Shown piece after piece: positions 17,578-28,095 of a stretch of 64,000 nucleotides of DNA. The position numbers and the translations under genes are program-made. Every line of letters starts with the position of its first letter. The stretch's first letter is position 1. Below the pieces are notes generated by a model. It was not told where the DNA came from. It saw nothing but the letters and a program-made list of their open reading frames with translations, and made no database searches. The DNA is from Bacillus sp. X1(2014) (lineage in GTDB: Bacteria > Bacillota > Bacilli > Bacillales_B > DSM-18226): NCBI RefSeq assembly GCF_007678255.1, contig NZ_VEED01000006.1:124001-188000 (forward strand), written 5' to 3'.

Positions 17578-17665
17578 AATCCGACAACTTGTCTATCCTT
17601 TAGTTTACACCAAATTTTTATTTTCATGTATGGCAATTAAAAAAATTTACACGATATGGGAATAT

Positions 17666-18316
17666 TTATGCTTCTTGACGGGAATTCCAATCTTTTAAGA
17701 AGCCTTCAATGCCTTTATCTGTTAATGGGTGATGGAATAATCCCATTAATACTTTGTATGGAATGGTTGCAATATGAGCGCCTCGTAACGCTGCTTCTGT
17801 GACGTGAATTGGATTACGAATGGATGCTGCAATGATTTCTGATTCAATGCCATGCACGTTGAAGATGTCTGAAATAGTTGAAATTAGGTCTAAACCGTTT
17901 TGGCCGATATCATCTAATCTGCCTAAGAATGGAGAAACATAGGTTGCCCCAGCTCTTGCCGCAAGTAAGGCCTGGTTCGCACTAAAAATGAGGGTTACGT
18001 TTGTTTTGATTCCTTCTTGTGAAAAAGCATGAGTTGCTTTTAACCCATCTGGAGTCATCGGAACTTTTACGGTAATATTCGGAGCGATTGCTGCAAGCTC
18101 TCTGCCTTCTCTAATCATGCCTTCTGCATCAAGTGCAATAACTTCTGCACTAACTGAACCAGGGACAAGTGCAGTAATATCTCTTAAACGGTCATGAAAA
18201 GAAACACCTTTTTCTCTAGCAACTAATGATGGATTAGTAGTTACACCTGCTAGTAATCCAAGGTCATGGGCTTCGCGGATCTCGTCTAAATTTGCTGTAT
18301 CAATAAAGAATTTCAT
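17666..18316 (-). CDS. tal: Transaldolase / fructose-6-phosphate aldolase-like (TalC subfamily)
   Basis: 216-residue short transaldolase. [33 protein letters not shown] and [15 protein letters not shown] (Schiff-base lysine) followed by [11 protein letters not shown] define the FSA/TalC subfamily; B. subtilis YwjH at this locus is a transaldolase. It acts in non-oxidative pentose phosphate metabolism, fitting its neighbours fbaA and glpX. Whether transaldolase or F6P aldolase activity predominates cannot be settled here. Confidence 0.9.
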   Translation of the reverse strand: MKFFIDTANLDEIREAHDLGLLAGVTTNPSLVAREKGVSFHDRLRDITALVPGSVSAEVIALDAEGMIREGRELAAIAPNITVKVPMTPDGLKATHAFSQEGIKTNVTLIFSANQALLAARAGATYVSPFLGRLDDIGQNGLDLISTISDIFNVHGIESEIIAASIRNPIHVTEAALRGAHIATIPYKVLMGLFHHPLTDKGIEGFLKDWNSRQEA

Positions 18317-18367
18317 AGTTAATCTCCTCCATTTTCCCGACTAAATATTCAAATTTCTTTTAACAGA

Positions 18368-18400
18368 CTGAAACCGTCCTAAAGTACGAGGACGGTTTAC
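18368..18400. terminator. Hairpin between fbaA and tal
   Basis: Perfect AAACCGTCCT / AGGACGGTTT stem (18371-18380 and 18389-18398) without a strong T-run; may attenuate or protect the fbaA transcript rather than fully terminate it. Confidence 0.55.
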
Positions 18401-18457
18401 ATTTTATCATATTTCAGAACAAATATGAAATGTGGTTAGACATTTGCCATTGTTCGA

Positions 18458-19315
18458 TTAAGCTTTACCTGAAGAACCGAATTCGCGGATTTTGCCAATA
18501 ACTGTTGTTTTGATCGCTTCGCGAGCTGGTCCTAAATATTTACGTGGATCATATTCTTCCGTTAATGCCGCTAATGTTTCACGTACTGCTTTTGCAGATG
18601 CGATTTGGTTTTCTGTGTTCACGTTGATTTTCGCTGTTCCAAGAGAAACAGATTTTTGGATATCTTTTAATGGGATACCAGTTCCGCCGTGAAGGACTAA
18701 TGGAAGGCCAGTAATGTTTCCGATTTCTTCCATTTCAGCAAAACCAAGGTTTGGTTCACCTTTGTAAGGACCATGAACAGAACCTAAAGCAGGTGCAAGA
18801 CAGTCGATGCCTGTGCGTTTTACTAACTCTTCACATTCTTTAGGGTCCGCGTAGATAACGCCATCAGCAACAACGTCGTCTTCCTGACCGCCAACAGTTC
18901 CTAATTCCGCTTCAACTGATACACCTTTTGAATGTGCATAATCAACTACTTTTGAAGTAATTTCAATATTTTCTTCAAATGGGTGGTGGGAAGCATCAAT
19001 CATTACAGATGTGAAACCTGCATCAATTGCTTCTTTACACTTATCGAAGCTTGAACCGTGGTCAAGGTGAATTGCTACAGGAACGGTAATTTTCAAATCT
19101 TCCATTAAGCCTTCAACCATTTTTACAACTGTTTTGAAGCCGGACATATAACGAGCTGCCCCTTCAGAAACACCAAGAATTACAGGTGAATTCTCAGCTT
19201 GAGCAGCTTGAAGAATCGCTTGTGTAAATTCTAAGTTATTTAAGTTAAATTGCCCAACCGCATAGCCTTCAGTTTTGGCTTTAATGAGCATTTCTTTCAT
19301 GGAAACTAATGGCAT
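18458..19315 (-). CDS. fbaA: Fructose-bisphosphate aldolase class II
   Basis: 285-residue zinc aldolase of glycolysis. [34 protein letters not shown] holds the catalytic Asp and metal histidines; [26 protein letters not shown] binds the phosphate of the substrate. Normal length. Flanked by tal and spo0F as in B. subtilis, with a separate promoter. Confidence 0.96.
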   Translation of the reverse strand: MPLVSMKEMLIKAKTEGYAVGQFNLNNLEFTQAILQAAQAENSPVILGVSEGAARYMSGFKTVVKMVEGLMEDLKITVPVAIHLDHGSSFDKCKEAIDAGFTSVMIDASHHPFEENIEITSKVVDYAHSKGVSVEAELGTVGGQEDDVVADGVIYADPKECEELVKRTGIDCLAPALGSVHGPYKGEPNLGFAEMEEIGNITGLPLVLHGGTGIPLKDIQKSVSLGTAKINVNTENQIASAKAVRETLAALTEEYDPRKYLGPAREAIKTTVIGKIREFGSSGKA

Positions 19316-19391
19316 TTCTATTCCTCCTTAAATTAGGCAGATATCTTTTCAATTTGGTCTTCCATATTAAGGTTTTCCCTCAATTTTACGG

Positions 19392-19419
19392 ATTATGTAT
19401 ACCTTGAAAAGATAAACAA
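19392..19419 (-). promoter_or_regulatory. Candidate sigma-A promoter of fbaA
   Basis: Minus strand TTGTTT (19414-19419), 16 bp, CATAAT (19392-19397), about 77 bp upstream of the start. The rest of the 245-bp fbaA-spo0F gap shows nothing recognisable. Confidence 0.4.
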
Positions 19420-19561
19420 CCAGTAAAAAGTTCATATGTATCATATCAAAACAGGGGTCGAAATGCCATTAATTAAACGCAGTTTTGTAAACTGTCATAA
19501 TGAAAGCGTGCCCATTTTTACTGTAAGCACTTTCTTTATATTTCAGGCCAAAAAACGAAGA

Positions 19562-19933
19562 TTAATTCATTTTTTGGGGAATGTGTTTCCTGACAGCTGC
19601 TCGAATATCATCGATATCAAACGGCTTGGCAAAATGAGTAATGGCACCAAGATCCTTAGCTTCTTGAATCATATCAAGTTCACCATAAGCTGTCATAATA
19701 ATGACGCGGATATCTGGGTCGATTACCTTCATTCGTTTTAAAATTTCAATTCCATCCATTCCAGGGATTTTCATATCCAATAGGACAAGGTCGGGGTCAT
19801 GTTTTGTCACAATTTCAAGGGCCTGAATGCCATTGGCTGCCTGATATGTTTGATACCCCTCTTTTTGAAACACTTCATTTAGTAAAATTCTAATGCCAAA
19901 CTGATCATCAACGATTAAAATTTTCTCTTTCAT
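19562..19933 (-). CDS. spo0F: Sporulation phosphorelay response regulator Spo0F
   Basis: 123-residue stand-alone receiver domain passing phosphate from sporulation kinases to Spo0B. The acidic pocket is Asp9/Asp10 ([15 protein letters not shown]), the phosphorylated residue is Asp53 in [13 protein letters not shown], followed by the switch Thr in IIMTAYGE and Lys in HFAKPFD. There is no output domain. Sequence and location agree with Spo0F. A sigma-H-like promoter precedes it. Confidence 0.96.
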   Translation of the reverse strand: MKEKILIVDDQFGIRILLNEVFQKEGYQTYQAANGIQALEIVTKHDPDLVLLDMKIPGMDGIEILKRMKVIDPDIRVIIMTAYGELDMIQEAKDLGAITHFAKPFDIDDIRAAVRKHIPQKMN

Positions 19934-19998
19934 AACTCCACCTCTTCCTTGTGTACTTGATGCATTTTTTATTATCCCATATATCTATCACTTGTTAT

Positions 19999-20024
19999 AT
20001 TTCTCTATTAGGAAATAATCTCCT
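19999..20024 (-). promoter_or_regulatory. Candidate sigma-H promoter of spo0F
   Basis: Minus strand AGGAGATT (20017-20024), 13 bp, then GAAAT (19999-20003), resembling the sigma-H pattern AGGA-12/14-GAAT. B. subtilis spo0F has a sigma-H promoter. Confidence 0.45.
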
Positions 20025-20104
20025 GCAAATTTTCTTAGATTTTGTTATTATTTTTGCAATATCGAAAAAATGCCTATAATAAAAGGGTGAAAAGGAGGGT
20101 TTTT

Positions 20105-20626
20105 ATGTTAAAAATGTTTACTACTCAATTAACAGGATTGTTTAAACGGCTTGAGGAAAAGGAAGAATATTCGTTTGAGGACGGAGCACGTTTGCTTGCC
20201 CAGGCACCAGTTGGGGACGGGTCTATATATATTTTTACCACAAAGGAAATGAAAGCGGTCGAGTTGGAGGCTTTAGATGGGGCGGAACCGTTTAAGGGCG
20301 TGAAGATATTAGCGGAGATGGAGGAATTAACGGATTCCGATCGTGTGTTGCTGTTCACGCGATATTCAAGTGATGCTGCAGCTCTTGAGGTGGCCGAGCC
20401 GCTTCACGAAAAAGGAATTCCATTTGTCACGGTGGCGACGGCTGTTCCGGGTGGTGAACAATTGCAGGAATTAGCCGATCTCCTAATTGATTTGCGGCTG
20501 ACCAAAGGACTGCTCCCGGATGATGAGGGAAATCGGTATGGATATCCTTCTTCGATGGCAGCTTTGTTCGTTTATTACGGCCTGAAATTTACCATTGAAG
20601 AGATTTTGGCAGAATATGAGGAGTAA
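20105..20626 (+). CDS. ywjG: DUF2529 family protein YwjG
   Basis: 173-residue cytoplasmic protein of unknown function (DUF2529), conserved between spo0F and pyrG in Bacillus. It has an alternating beta/alpha pattern with a SIS-like feel: SIYIFTTKEMKAVELEAL, DRVLLFTRYSSDAAALEVAEPLHEKGIPFVTVAT. AAAAGGAGGG precedes the ATG; the frame is open 21 codons upstream but without a ribosome site. Transcribed divergently from spo0F and convergently with pyrG. Confidence 0.82.
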   Translation: MLKMFTTQLTGLFKRLEEKEEYSFEDGARLLAQAPVGDGSIYIFTTKEMKAVELEALDGAEPFKGVKILAEMEELTDSDRVLLFTRYSSDAAALEVAEPLHEKGIPFVTVATAVPGGEQLQELADLLIDLRLTKGLLPDDEGNRYGYPSSMAALFVYYGLKFTIEEILAEYEE

Positions 20627-20627
20627 A

Positions 20628-20652
20628 AGCGGGTTTAGGACCCGTTTTTTTA
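20628..20652 (+). terminator. Terminator after ywjG
   Basis: GCGGGT / ACCCGT stem followed by seven Ts immediately after the stop codon. Confidence 0.75.
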
Positions 20653-20689
20653 TTGCCCTTTAATATTTCCCGGGGGGTAAACTTGGGAT

Positions 20690-20800
20690 TGTTCGACTTT
20701 CAGAAGCTTTTGTGCAATTTTAGGATCCCTTTGTGCAATTTCCGTAAGGTTTTGTACAAGTTTTCCAACTTTTGTACAAATTTTGAGTGGTTTTATACAA
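20690..20800. repeat. Array B: six cores at about 21-bp period
   Basis: Cores TTTTGTGCAA, CTTTGTGCAA, TTTTGTACAA (twice), TTTTATACAA and a degenerate TGTTCGAC; the TGTRCAA part begins at 20690, 20711, 20732, 20753, 20773 and 20794 (steps 21, 21, 21, 20, 21). It lies in the convergent ywjG-pyrG gap, so it is not upstream of any gene. Confidence 0.88.
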
Positions 20801-20823
20801 TTAGACAATATATGGAAAACACG

Positions 20824-20836
20824 AGTGCCTGACACC
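20824..20836. repeat. 13-bp dispersed palindrome variant after pyrG
   Basis: AGTGCCTGACACC, adjoining the T-run of the pyrG terminator, 39 bp after the stop. Confidence 0.75.
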
Positions 20837-20866
20837 AAAAAAATAGGACCAGAAAACTGGTCCTGA
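20837..20866 (-). terminator. Terminator after pyrG
   Basis: Perfect AGGACCAG / CTGGTCCT stem with 4-nt loop, then ATTTTTTT on the minus strand. Confidence 0.85.
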
Positions 20867-20874
20867 ATACTAAC

Positions 20875-22485
<1,611 letters not shown>

Positions 22486-22561
22486 TTATACAGTTTGTAC
22501 ATTATTCAGTTTGTTTAAGGGTTTTTGTAAAAAAATATTTTCCTTACGCCCGTAAAAAATG

Positions 22562-22589
22562 AAAAAACTCAGTAAAACATGAGTTTTTT
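22562..22589 (-). terminator. Second hairpin in the pyrG leader
   Basis: AAAAACTCA / TGAGTTTTT inverted repeat downstream of the attenuator terminator; symmetric A/T ends make it terminator-like in both directions. Confidence 0.5.
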
Positions 22590-22590
22590 G

Positions 22591-22629
22591 AACAATAAAA
22601 AACGCCCGCCTACTTGTGGTAGGGAGCGT
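22591..22629 (-). terminator. pyrG leader attenuator terminator
   Basis: Minus strand ACGCTCCCTAC / GTAGGCGGGCGT stem followed by TTTTTTATT. The ascending arm contains the pyrimidine run GCTCCCTACC that a poly-G 5' extension of the transcript could pair with, as in the B. subtilis pyrG mechanism. Confidence 0.8.
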
Positions 22630-22663
22630 ATTATAAGTAAATAATATATCGTCCTCTTTTTAA

Positions 22664-22706
22664 GGAGCCCAAAAAAGATAATACAAGGGCGTGAAAAAAA
22701 AGTCAA
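22664..22706 (-). promoter_or_regulatory. pyrG promoter with GGGCTCC initial transcribed sequence
   Basis: Minus strand TTGACT (22701-22706), 17 bp, TATTAT (22678-22683), then 7 bp to GGGCTCC beginning at 22670. Start at GGGC is exactly what the Bacillus pyrG reiterative G-addition sensor needs. Confidence 0.85.
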
Positions 22707-22711
22707 GTGGA

Positions 22712-23296
22712 TTAATCTTCTTCGACTTCTTCCTCATCATCAAATTCTTCTTCTTCATCCTCAAGGTCCTCGTCAAGATCATCTTCTTCATCCAATTCAA
22801 TGTCAAGATCATCTTCAATGGCATCATCATCGTCGTCAAGATCAAGATCATCATCTTCATCGATATCAAGATCTTCTTCATCATCAAGAAGATCATCTTC
22901 ATCGTCAAAGTCATCAAAGTCATCTTCAATCTCATCAACTTCATCGAAATCTTCGAGATCGTCTTCATCGACAACCTTCTTCGCCTTCTTCTTCTTCGGT
23001 TTCACGACTGCAACCACTTCTTCTTCAGCTGTATCGACTGGATACCAGACACGAAGTCCCCAGCGGTTACTTCCTAATGAAAGGAAACGGCCATCCACGT
23101 TAATGTCGGTATAAAATTGAGCAAGTCTGGTACGAACTTCCTCATCTGAGATTCCTGATGCTTTTTTAATTTCTTCTACTAGTTCATTAAAGGCAATCGG
23201 CTGCTTACTATTTTTCAAGTATTCATAAGCCATTTCCATAAGGGAAAACTCTTGTAATTCCTCTTTTGAGTATTGTGCTAAACTCAATATCGGCAC
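22712..23296 (-). CDS. rpoE: DNA-directed RNA polymerase delta subunit
   Basis: 194-residue delta factor of Gram-positive RNA polymerase, promoting polymerase recycling and specificity. The HARE-HTH domain (about 1-90: MAYEYLKNSKQPIAFNELVEEIKKASG, RFLSLGSNRWGLRVWYP) is followed by a basic patch KPKKKKAKK and an almost purely Asp/Glu tail from about residue 110. The tail makes long open frames on other strands, which are not genes. The pyrG promoter lies directly after the stop. Confidence 0.96.
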   Translation of the reverse strand: MPILSLAQYSKEELQEFSLMEMAYEYLKNSKQPIAFNELVEEIKKASGISDEEVRTRLAQFYTDINVDGRFLSLGSNRWGLRVWYPVDTAEEEVVAVVKPKKKKAKKVVDEDDLEDFDEVDEIEDDFDDFDDEDDLLDDEEDLDIDEDDDLDLDDDDDAIEDDLDIELDEEDDLDEDLEDEEEEFDDEEEVEED

Positions 23297-23365
23297 TTCC
23301 TTTCTCTATTTAACACTCTTAAATGAGTGAATAACGGACTATCGTAATAATAAAATATGAGAACT

Positions 23366-23437
23366 GTCTAGCTGCAGCGCCTAGGAAAAAATGAACTGCT
23401 TTTTTCCCTAATCAAGGCACCATCCGCTTGTCTCTCA
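23366..23437. repeat. Interspersed repeat fragment R6
   Basis: Starts with GAACTGTCTAGCTGCAGCGC, the same end as other repeats at 40007, 54490 and 23878, and contains a small AAAAAATGAACTGCTTTTTT hairpin. Located between rpoE and the small membrane protein gene. Confidence 0.6.
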
Positions 23438-23513
23438 ATTTTTGCATATTCTTCATTATAAACAAATTCTTCCGGTTTATGCTAGTGCTAGTGAGTTGTT
23501 TGACCCTGAATTT

Positions 23514-23699
23514 TTATGGACGAGGTTTTTTACCATCATTTTTCTCTGCCTGTTTTTGCTTTTTCATCTCTTTCAGCGAAATCACTAGAAAGAAGATTGC
23601 TAGCAGAAAGAACGAGACAGCGCCCAACTGACGTTGATAGAGATAATTTAATGGCCAGGCAAACACAATTAATATGATTAAAATATAACCGAACTTCAT
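23514..23699 (-). CDS. Small membrane protein of unknown function
   Basis: 61 residues, MKFGYILIILIVFAWPLNYLYQ... with two hydrophobic helices (about 3-21 and 29-44) joined by a short loop, and a Lys-rich polar tail KEMKKQKQAEKNDGKKPRP likely cytoplasmic. ATG 23699 has AGGTGG 6 bp upstream; a GTG 9 bp earlier is less likely. I do not recognise a family. It stands alone between rpoE and the icmF region. Confidence 0.6.
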   Translation of the reverse strand: MKFGYILIILIVFAWPLNYLYQRQLGAVSFFLLAIFFLVISLKEMKKQKQAEKNDGKKPRP

Positions 23700-23801
23700 A
23701 TGCTCCACCTGCCCAAATTCCTCGAAGTATGTACGCTAAATAATTATATTAGATAACCGCAAATAATAATATCTCATAAAAGAAGTTTTATTACAAAAAT
23801 T

Positions 23802-23847
23802 GGTGTCAGGCACCATGTGAATATCACTTCACATGGTGCCTGACACC
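23802..23847. repeat. Long hairpin built from two 13-bp palindromes
   Basis: GGTGTCAGGCACCATGTGAA (23802-23821) and its exact reverse complement (23828-23847) flank a 6-nt loop: a perfect 20-bp stem. The inner 7 bp ATGTGAA extend the usual 13-bp motif and recur at 46027-46069. It lies between the small membrane gene and repeat R2 in the 394-bp gap before icmF's stop. Confidence 0.92.
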
Positions 23848-23877
23848 CTATATGATAAGAAATAAACTTTGACTTTG

Positions 23878-24090
23878 AGAATTGTCCAGCTCCAGTGCTC
23901 TAGCGGCTAGTGTCCTTCGCTCTCCGCCCTACGATAAGTCAAGCACGAATGCGCCTCCGGCTCTTCGTGTTTCCTTTATCTCAGTTGGAGCGCTCCACAA
24001 GGAAGGCTTCGTGAGCATTTACATCGCACGAAGAAAAAGCGTTAGCTTTTTCGAGGAGGCCATACGCCGCTGAACAGGGCACTTGCGCAT
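23878..24090. repeat. Interspersed repeat R2 (inverted relative to R1 and R3)
   Basis: Shares GACACTAGCCGCT-, CGCTCTCCGCCCTACGATAA- and CGTGTTTCCTTTATCTC-type blocks with R1 and R3 on the opposite strand. It is longer because of an extra segment (about 23998-24060) that carries AAAAAGCGTTAGCTTTTT and TTCGTG...CACGAA symmetries. No ORF. Confidence 0.8.
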
Positions 24091-24093
24091 TTC

Positions 24094-27000
24094 TTACATA
24101 TTCCTTCGATACTGCCCGCCGACTTCGTAAAGAGCTCGGGTGATTTGGCCGAGGCTGGCGACTTTGACGGTTTCCATTAACTCGGCAAAGATGTTGCCAT
24201 TTTTGACGGCAGCTTCTTTCAATCGTTGCAACGCTTCTCCCGCCACCGTAGCATGGCTTTCCTGGAAAGCACGCAGATTTTGAATCTGCAGTTCTTTCTC
24301 TTCGTACGATGCCCGTGCTATTTCCATATTATTGACGTCTTCCTCGGACGGAGGATTTGGGTTCAAATACGTATTAACGCCAATAATCGGTAATTCCCCG
24401 GTATGCTTTTTCATTTCATAATACATCGATTCATCCTGAATTTTGCCGCGCTGGTACTGGGTTTCCATTGATCCAAGCACACCGCCGCGGTCATTCAAGC
24501 ATTCAAACTCTTGGAGCACCGCTTCTTCAACTAGATCCGTTAACTCCTCCACAATAAACGAACCTTGGAGTGGATTTTCATTTTTGGACAAGCCATGCTC
24601 TTTCGTAATAATCATCTGAATCGCCATCGCGCGGCGCACCGATTCTTCAGTTGGCGTGGTAATTGCCTCATCATAAGCATTCGTATGAAGGGAATTACAG
24701 TTATCCTGCAGGGCCATTAACGCCTGCAGTGTCGTCCGAATATCATTAAAGTCAATTTCCTGCGCATGTAGCGAACGACCAGACGTCTGGACATGGTATT
24801 TCAATTTTTGGCTCCGTTCGTTGGCGCCATATTTATCGCGCATCACCGTTGCCCAAATACGGCGGGCCACTCGGCCAATCACGGTATACTCCGGATCCAA
24901 GCCATTCGAGAAGAAGAAGGACAAATTCGGCGCAAAATCATCAATCTTCATGCCGCGGCTCAAATAGTATTCAACATAGGTAAAACCATTGGACAAAGTA
25001 AACGCTAGCTGCGAAATCGGATTAGCTCCTGCTTCGGCAATATGATAGCCCGAAATTGAGACGGAATAATAGTTGCGCACTTGATGGTCAATGAAATATT
25101 GCTGAATATCGCCCATCATCCGCAGCGCAAATTCCGTTGAGAAGATACATGTATTTTGACCTTGGTCTTCTTTTAAAATATCAGCTTGCACCGTACCGCG
25201 TACCGTCCGCAATGTATAGGCACGAACTTCCGCGAATTCCTCTACCGTTAACACCCGTCCAAGCTCGGCTTCCTTCCGCTGCACCTGCTGATCAATCGCT
25301 GTATTCATAAACATCGCTAAAATAATCGGTGCTGGACCGTTAATCGTCATTGATACTGATGTTGAAGGATGACATAAATCAAAGCCGTCATACAACTTTT
25401 TCATATCATCTAAGGTACAAACACTGACACCGCTTTCGCCGACTTTCCCGAAAATATCCGGGCGGTGATCCGGGTCTTCACCATACAGCGTTACCGAGTC
25501 AAACGCCGTACTTAAGCGTTTCGCATCATCATCCTTCGATAAATAATGGAAGCGGCGGTTCGTGCGTTCCGGCGTCCCTTCCCCTGCAAACTGGCGTTTC
25601 GGATCCTCGCCTTCGCGCTTGAATGGAAATACCCCTGCCGTATACGGGAACGAACCTGGGACATTTTCCTGGTAAACCCAGCGAAGGATTTCTCCGTAAT
25701 CCTTATACTTCGGCAGCACCACTTTCGGAATATCGAGCCCTGATAAACTTTTCGATTTCAACACTGTAATAATCTCTTTATCACGGATTCTCGTCACGAA
25801 CTTGTCGCCGGAATAAGCTTCCCGTGTTTTTGCCCAGCCATTAAGAATTTTCCTAGACTCTGGCGTCAGTTTTGTCTCTGTCTCTTGCTTAACCGCTTCT
25901 AACGCCGCAATCACTGCCGCATCGCTGACCGCTTCAATTGCCCCTTCTAACTGGAATAACTTCCGGGCAATCCCAGCTTGTTCTTCCGCTCTCCTGTGAT
26001 AACCGCGCACCGTTTCGGAAATTTCCCGTAAATAATAACGGCGGTCGGTTGGGATAATCACATTTTGCTTTTCAACTAAGGCATCTTTAGTAAAAGAGGT
26101 TCCCCAGCCTGTGCCCATTTTGTCATTAATTTTTTCAATCAGCGCCGCAAACAATCCATTTGTACCTGGATCATTAAACTGGCTCGCAATTGTTCCATAT
26201 ACTGGCATGTCATCGATATCTTTTTCAAACAGCATATGGCTGCGCTGGTACTGCTTTTGCACCTGGCGCTTCGCATCCTCCGAGCCCTTACGCTCAAACT
26301 TATTGATGACAATCAGGTCTGCAAAATCAATCATATCAATCTTCTCAAGCTGTGACGGCGCCCCAAACTCACTCGTCATCACATATAAAGAAACATCGCA
26401 AATCTCGGTAATTCCCGCATCGCCCTGACCAATTCCGCTTGTCTCGACGATTACAAGGTCAAAGCCAGCCGCCTTCGTAACGGCAACCGCATCCTTAATT
26501 GCCAGTGAAAGTTCACTTTTCGAATGCCGCGTCGCGAGCGAGCGCATGTACACATTCGGTGAAAAAATCGCATTCATACGGATTCGGTCCCCAAGCAGGG
26601 CACCGCCCGTCTTTTGCTTCGTTGGGTCAACCGACAGAATCGCTACCTTTTTGTCCGGCAGTTCATTAATAAAGCGGCGAATCAATTCATCGGTCAATGA
26701 ACTTTTCCCGGCACCGCCCGTCCCCGTGATCCCAACGACCGGAATCTCTTTCTCGAGTGACTTCACTTGATCGAGCACTCGCTCAGCGGTCGCCGCCGCT
26801 TCATTCTTTCCATCGACATGAAGCTCAGCGATCGTGATCAGCTTCGCCACTGCATTCACATCCCCGCTCGGCAGCTTCTCAATTTGATCCGCTACATCGA
26901 CAGGGACTGTCGCAAAATCACACTCCTCGAGCATCCGATCGATCATGCCCTGAAGTCCCAACCTGCGGCCATCCTCAGGGGAGAAAATCCACGAAATCCC

Positions 27001-27339
27001 GTACTCATGTAGCTCATCGATTTCGCGCGGGATAATCACCCCGCCGCCGCCGCCAAAAATACGGATATTCGGCGCACCCTTCTCTTTCAACAAATCATAC
27101 ATATATTTGAAGTACTCAACATGACCGCCTTGATAGGAAGAAATTGCAATTCCCTGCACATCCTCCTGAATGGCCGCGTTCACAACCTCCTCAACCGAGC
27201 GGTTATGGCCAAGATGAATGACCTCCGCCCCGCTCGCCTGCAGAATCCGCCTCATAATATTGATGGAAGCATCATGCCCGTCAAACAAGCTCGAAGCTGT
27301 GACAAAGCGAATATGATGCTTCGGCTGATAATTCCCCAT
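24094..27339 (-). CDS. icmF: Fused isobutyryl-CoA mutase IcmF
   Basis: About 1081-residue adenosylcobalamin enzyme interconverting isobutyryl-CoA and n-butyryl-CoA. Order: B12-binding domain with [11 protein letters not shown] (base-off D-x-H), MeaI-type G-protein chaperone with P-loop [12 protein letters not shown] (about 205-420) and NKFERKG, then the mutase TIM barrel with [12 protein letters not shown] and [19 protein letters not shown]. The phenylalanines in VFPF mark the ICM branch rather than methylmalonyl-CoA mutase. The start MGNYQPKHH has AAGGGGGAG upstream; 26 open codons before it are unlikely. Last gene of a probable acyl-CoA degradation operon, absent from this place in B. subtilis. 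Confidence 0.93.
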   Translation of the reverse strand: MGNYQPKHHIRFVTASSLFDGHDASINIMRRILQASGAEVIHLGHNRSVEEVVNAAIQEDVQGIAISSYQGGHVEYFKYMYDLLKEKGAPNIRIFGGGGGVIIPREIDELHEYGISWIFSPEDGRRLGLQGMIDRMLEECDFATVPVDVADQIEKLPSGDVNAVAKLITIAELHVDGKNEAAATAERVLDQVKSLEKEIPVVGITGTGGAGKSSLTDELIRRFINELPDKKVAILSVDPTKQKTGGALLGDRIRMNAIFSPNVYMRSLATRHSKSELSLAIKDAVAVTKAAGFDLVIVETSGIGQGDAGITEICDVSLYVMTSEFGAPSQLEKIDMIDFADLIVINKFERKGSEDAKRQVQKQYQRSHMLFEKDIDDMPVYGTIASQFNDPGTNGLFAALIEKINDKMGTGWGTSFTKDALVEKQNVIIPTDRRYYLREISETVRGYHRRAEEQAGIARKLFQLEGAIEAVSDAAVIAALEAVKQETETKLTPESRKILNGWAKTREAYSGDKFVTRIRDKEIITVLKSKSLSGLDIPKVVLPKYKDYGEILRWVYQENVPGSFPYTAGVFPFKREGEDPKRQFAGEGTPERTNRRFHYLSKDDDAKRLSTAFDSVTLYGEDPDHRPDIFGKVGESGVSVCTLDDMKKLYDGFDLCHPSTSVSMTINGPAPIILAMFMNTAIDQQVQRKEAELGRVLTVEEFAEVRAYTLRTVRGTVQADILKEDQGQNTCIFSTEFALRMMGDIQQYFIDHQVRNYYSVSISGYHIAEAGANPISQLAFTLSNGFTYVEYYLSRGMKIDDFAPNLSFFFSNGLDPEYTVIGRVARRIWATVMRDKYGANERSQKLKYHVQTSGRSLHAQEIDFNDIRTTLQALMALQDNCNSLHTNAYDEAITTPTEESVRRAMAIQMIITKEHGLSKNENPLQGSFIVEELTDLVEEAVLQEFECLNDRGGVLGSMETQYQRGKIQDESMYYEMKKHTGELPIIGVNTYLNPNPPSEEDVNNMEIARASYEEKELQIQNLRAFQESHATVAGEALQRLKEAAVKNGNIFAELMETVKVASLGQITRALYEVGGQYRRNM

Positions 27340-27385
27340 CGTTCTCCCCCTTTTTATAGGCTGTATTAAACTTGGATGGTGATTT

Positions 27386-27424
27386 TCGCTCCAGGTGCTT
27401 CGCGCCCTCCGCTCCAATCAACAT
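27386..27424. repeat. Internally deleted copy of repeat R8
   Basis: TTCGCTCCAGGTGCTTCGCG joined to CCTCCGCTCCAATCAAC: the two ends of the R8-type repeat with the centre missing. It falls between the TetR gene and icmF, 46 bp upstream of the icmF start. Confidence 0.55.
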
Positions 27425-27440
27425 CGCCATCCGTTTAACA

Positions 27441-28082
27441 TTACGACCTAGCTTGTGTTGACGAATGAATCCCGTGAAATAATTGCTCCGTTTGCAGTTC
27501 AATATATTCATCTAGTGTATATAATTTTTGGAGTGCCCAACGGCGGAACGCCCACATTTGTCCCTCGACAATAATGTTATGGGAAATTAGTTCGATCTGT
27601 TTTTCCGACAACTCCAGTTCGCCGTTTTCAACACAGCGGACAATCAGGCTCTCAAACATCGCCGCCATTTCGATTTCTTTTTTCAGCACATAGGGAAGCG
27701 CATCTTTCGTCAGCGATTTTGCTTCTTGATACATGACTAGTACTTCATCCTGCATTTCATCCACTACCCGGAAATAATGCCCGACCCCTAGCTTCAGACT
27801 TGCTAGGGTTCCTTTTTTCTGTTCAAGGTCCTGCTCGAGGCGCTCGCTCACATGTTCATAAATGCTGTCACAGACGAGATACAGGACATCTTCCTTTGAA
27901 CGGATGTATTCGTAAAGGGTCCCAATACTGAATCCTGCAGCTTTGGCGATTTCCCTCGTCGTCGTCCGGTGAAAGCCTTTTTCCTTAAAAAGGCTGACAG
28001 CCCCTTTAATCATTTGGTCCCGCCGTTTCTGAACAAGACGTTCATCCTTTACAGAAGCCAGTACTTCTCGTTTTTTTATCAT
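27441..28082 (-). CDS. TetR-family regulator (FadR-like) of acyl-CoA genes
   Basis: 213 residues with the N-terminal HTH GAVSLFKEKGFHRTTTREIAKAAGFSIGTLYEYIRSKEDVLYLV and a helical ligand domain. It sits inside the operon, 13 bp after an acyl-CoA dehydrogenase and 101 bp before icmF. By analogy with B. subtilis FadR it probably binds TGAATGA-N4-TCATTCA-type palindromes and is released by acyl-CoA; two such sites lie upstream of fadF and the thiolase gene. Ligand and exact regulon are inferred. Confidence 0.85.
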   Translation of the reverse strand: MIKKREVLASVKDERLVQKRRDQMIKGAVSLFKEKGFHRTTTREIAKAAGFSIGTLYEYIRSKEDVLYLVCDSIYEHVSERLEQDLEQKKGTLASLKLGVGHYFRVVDEMQDEVLVMYQEAKSLTKDALPYVLKKEIEMAAMFESLIVRCVENGELELSEKQIELISHNIIVEGQMWAFRRWALQKLYTLDEYIELQTEQLFHGIHSSTQARS

Positions 28083-28095
28083 GTTCTAACCCGCC

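Noticed and set aside
22691..23114. Long plus-strand and alternative minus-strand frames opposite rpoE
   Set aside because: They are shadows of the Asp/Glu-rich codon run of the delta subunit and encode low-complexity Ser or Ile/Phe stretches.
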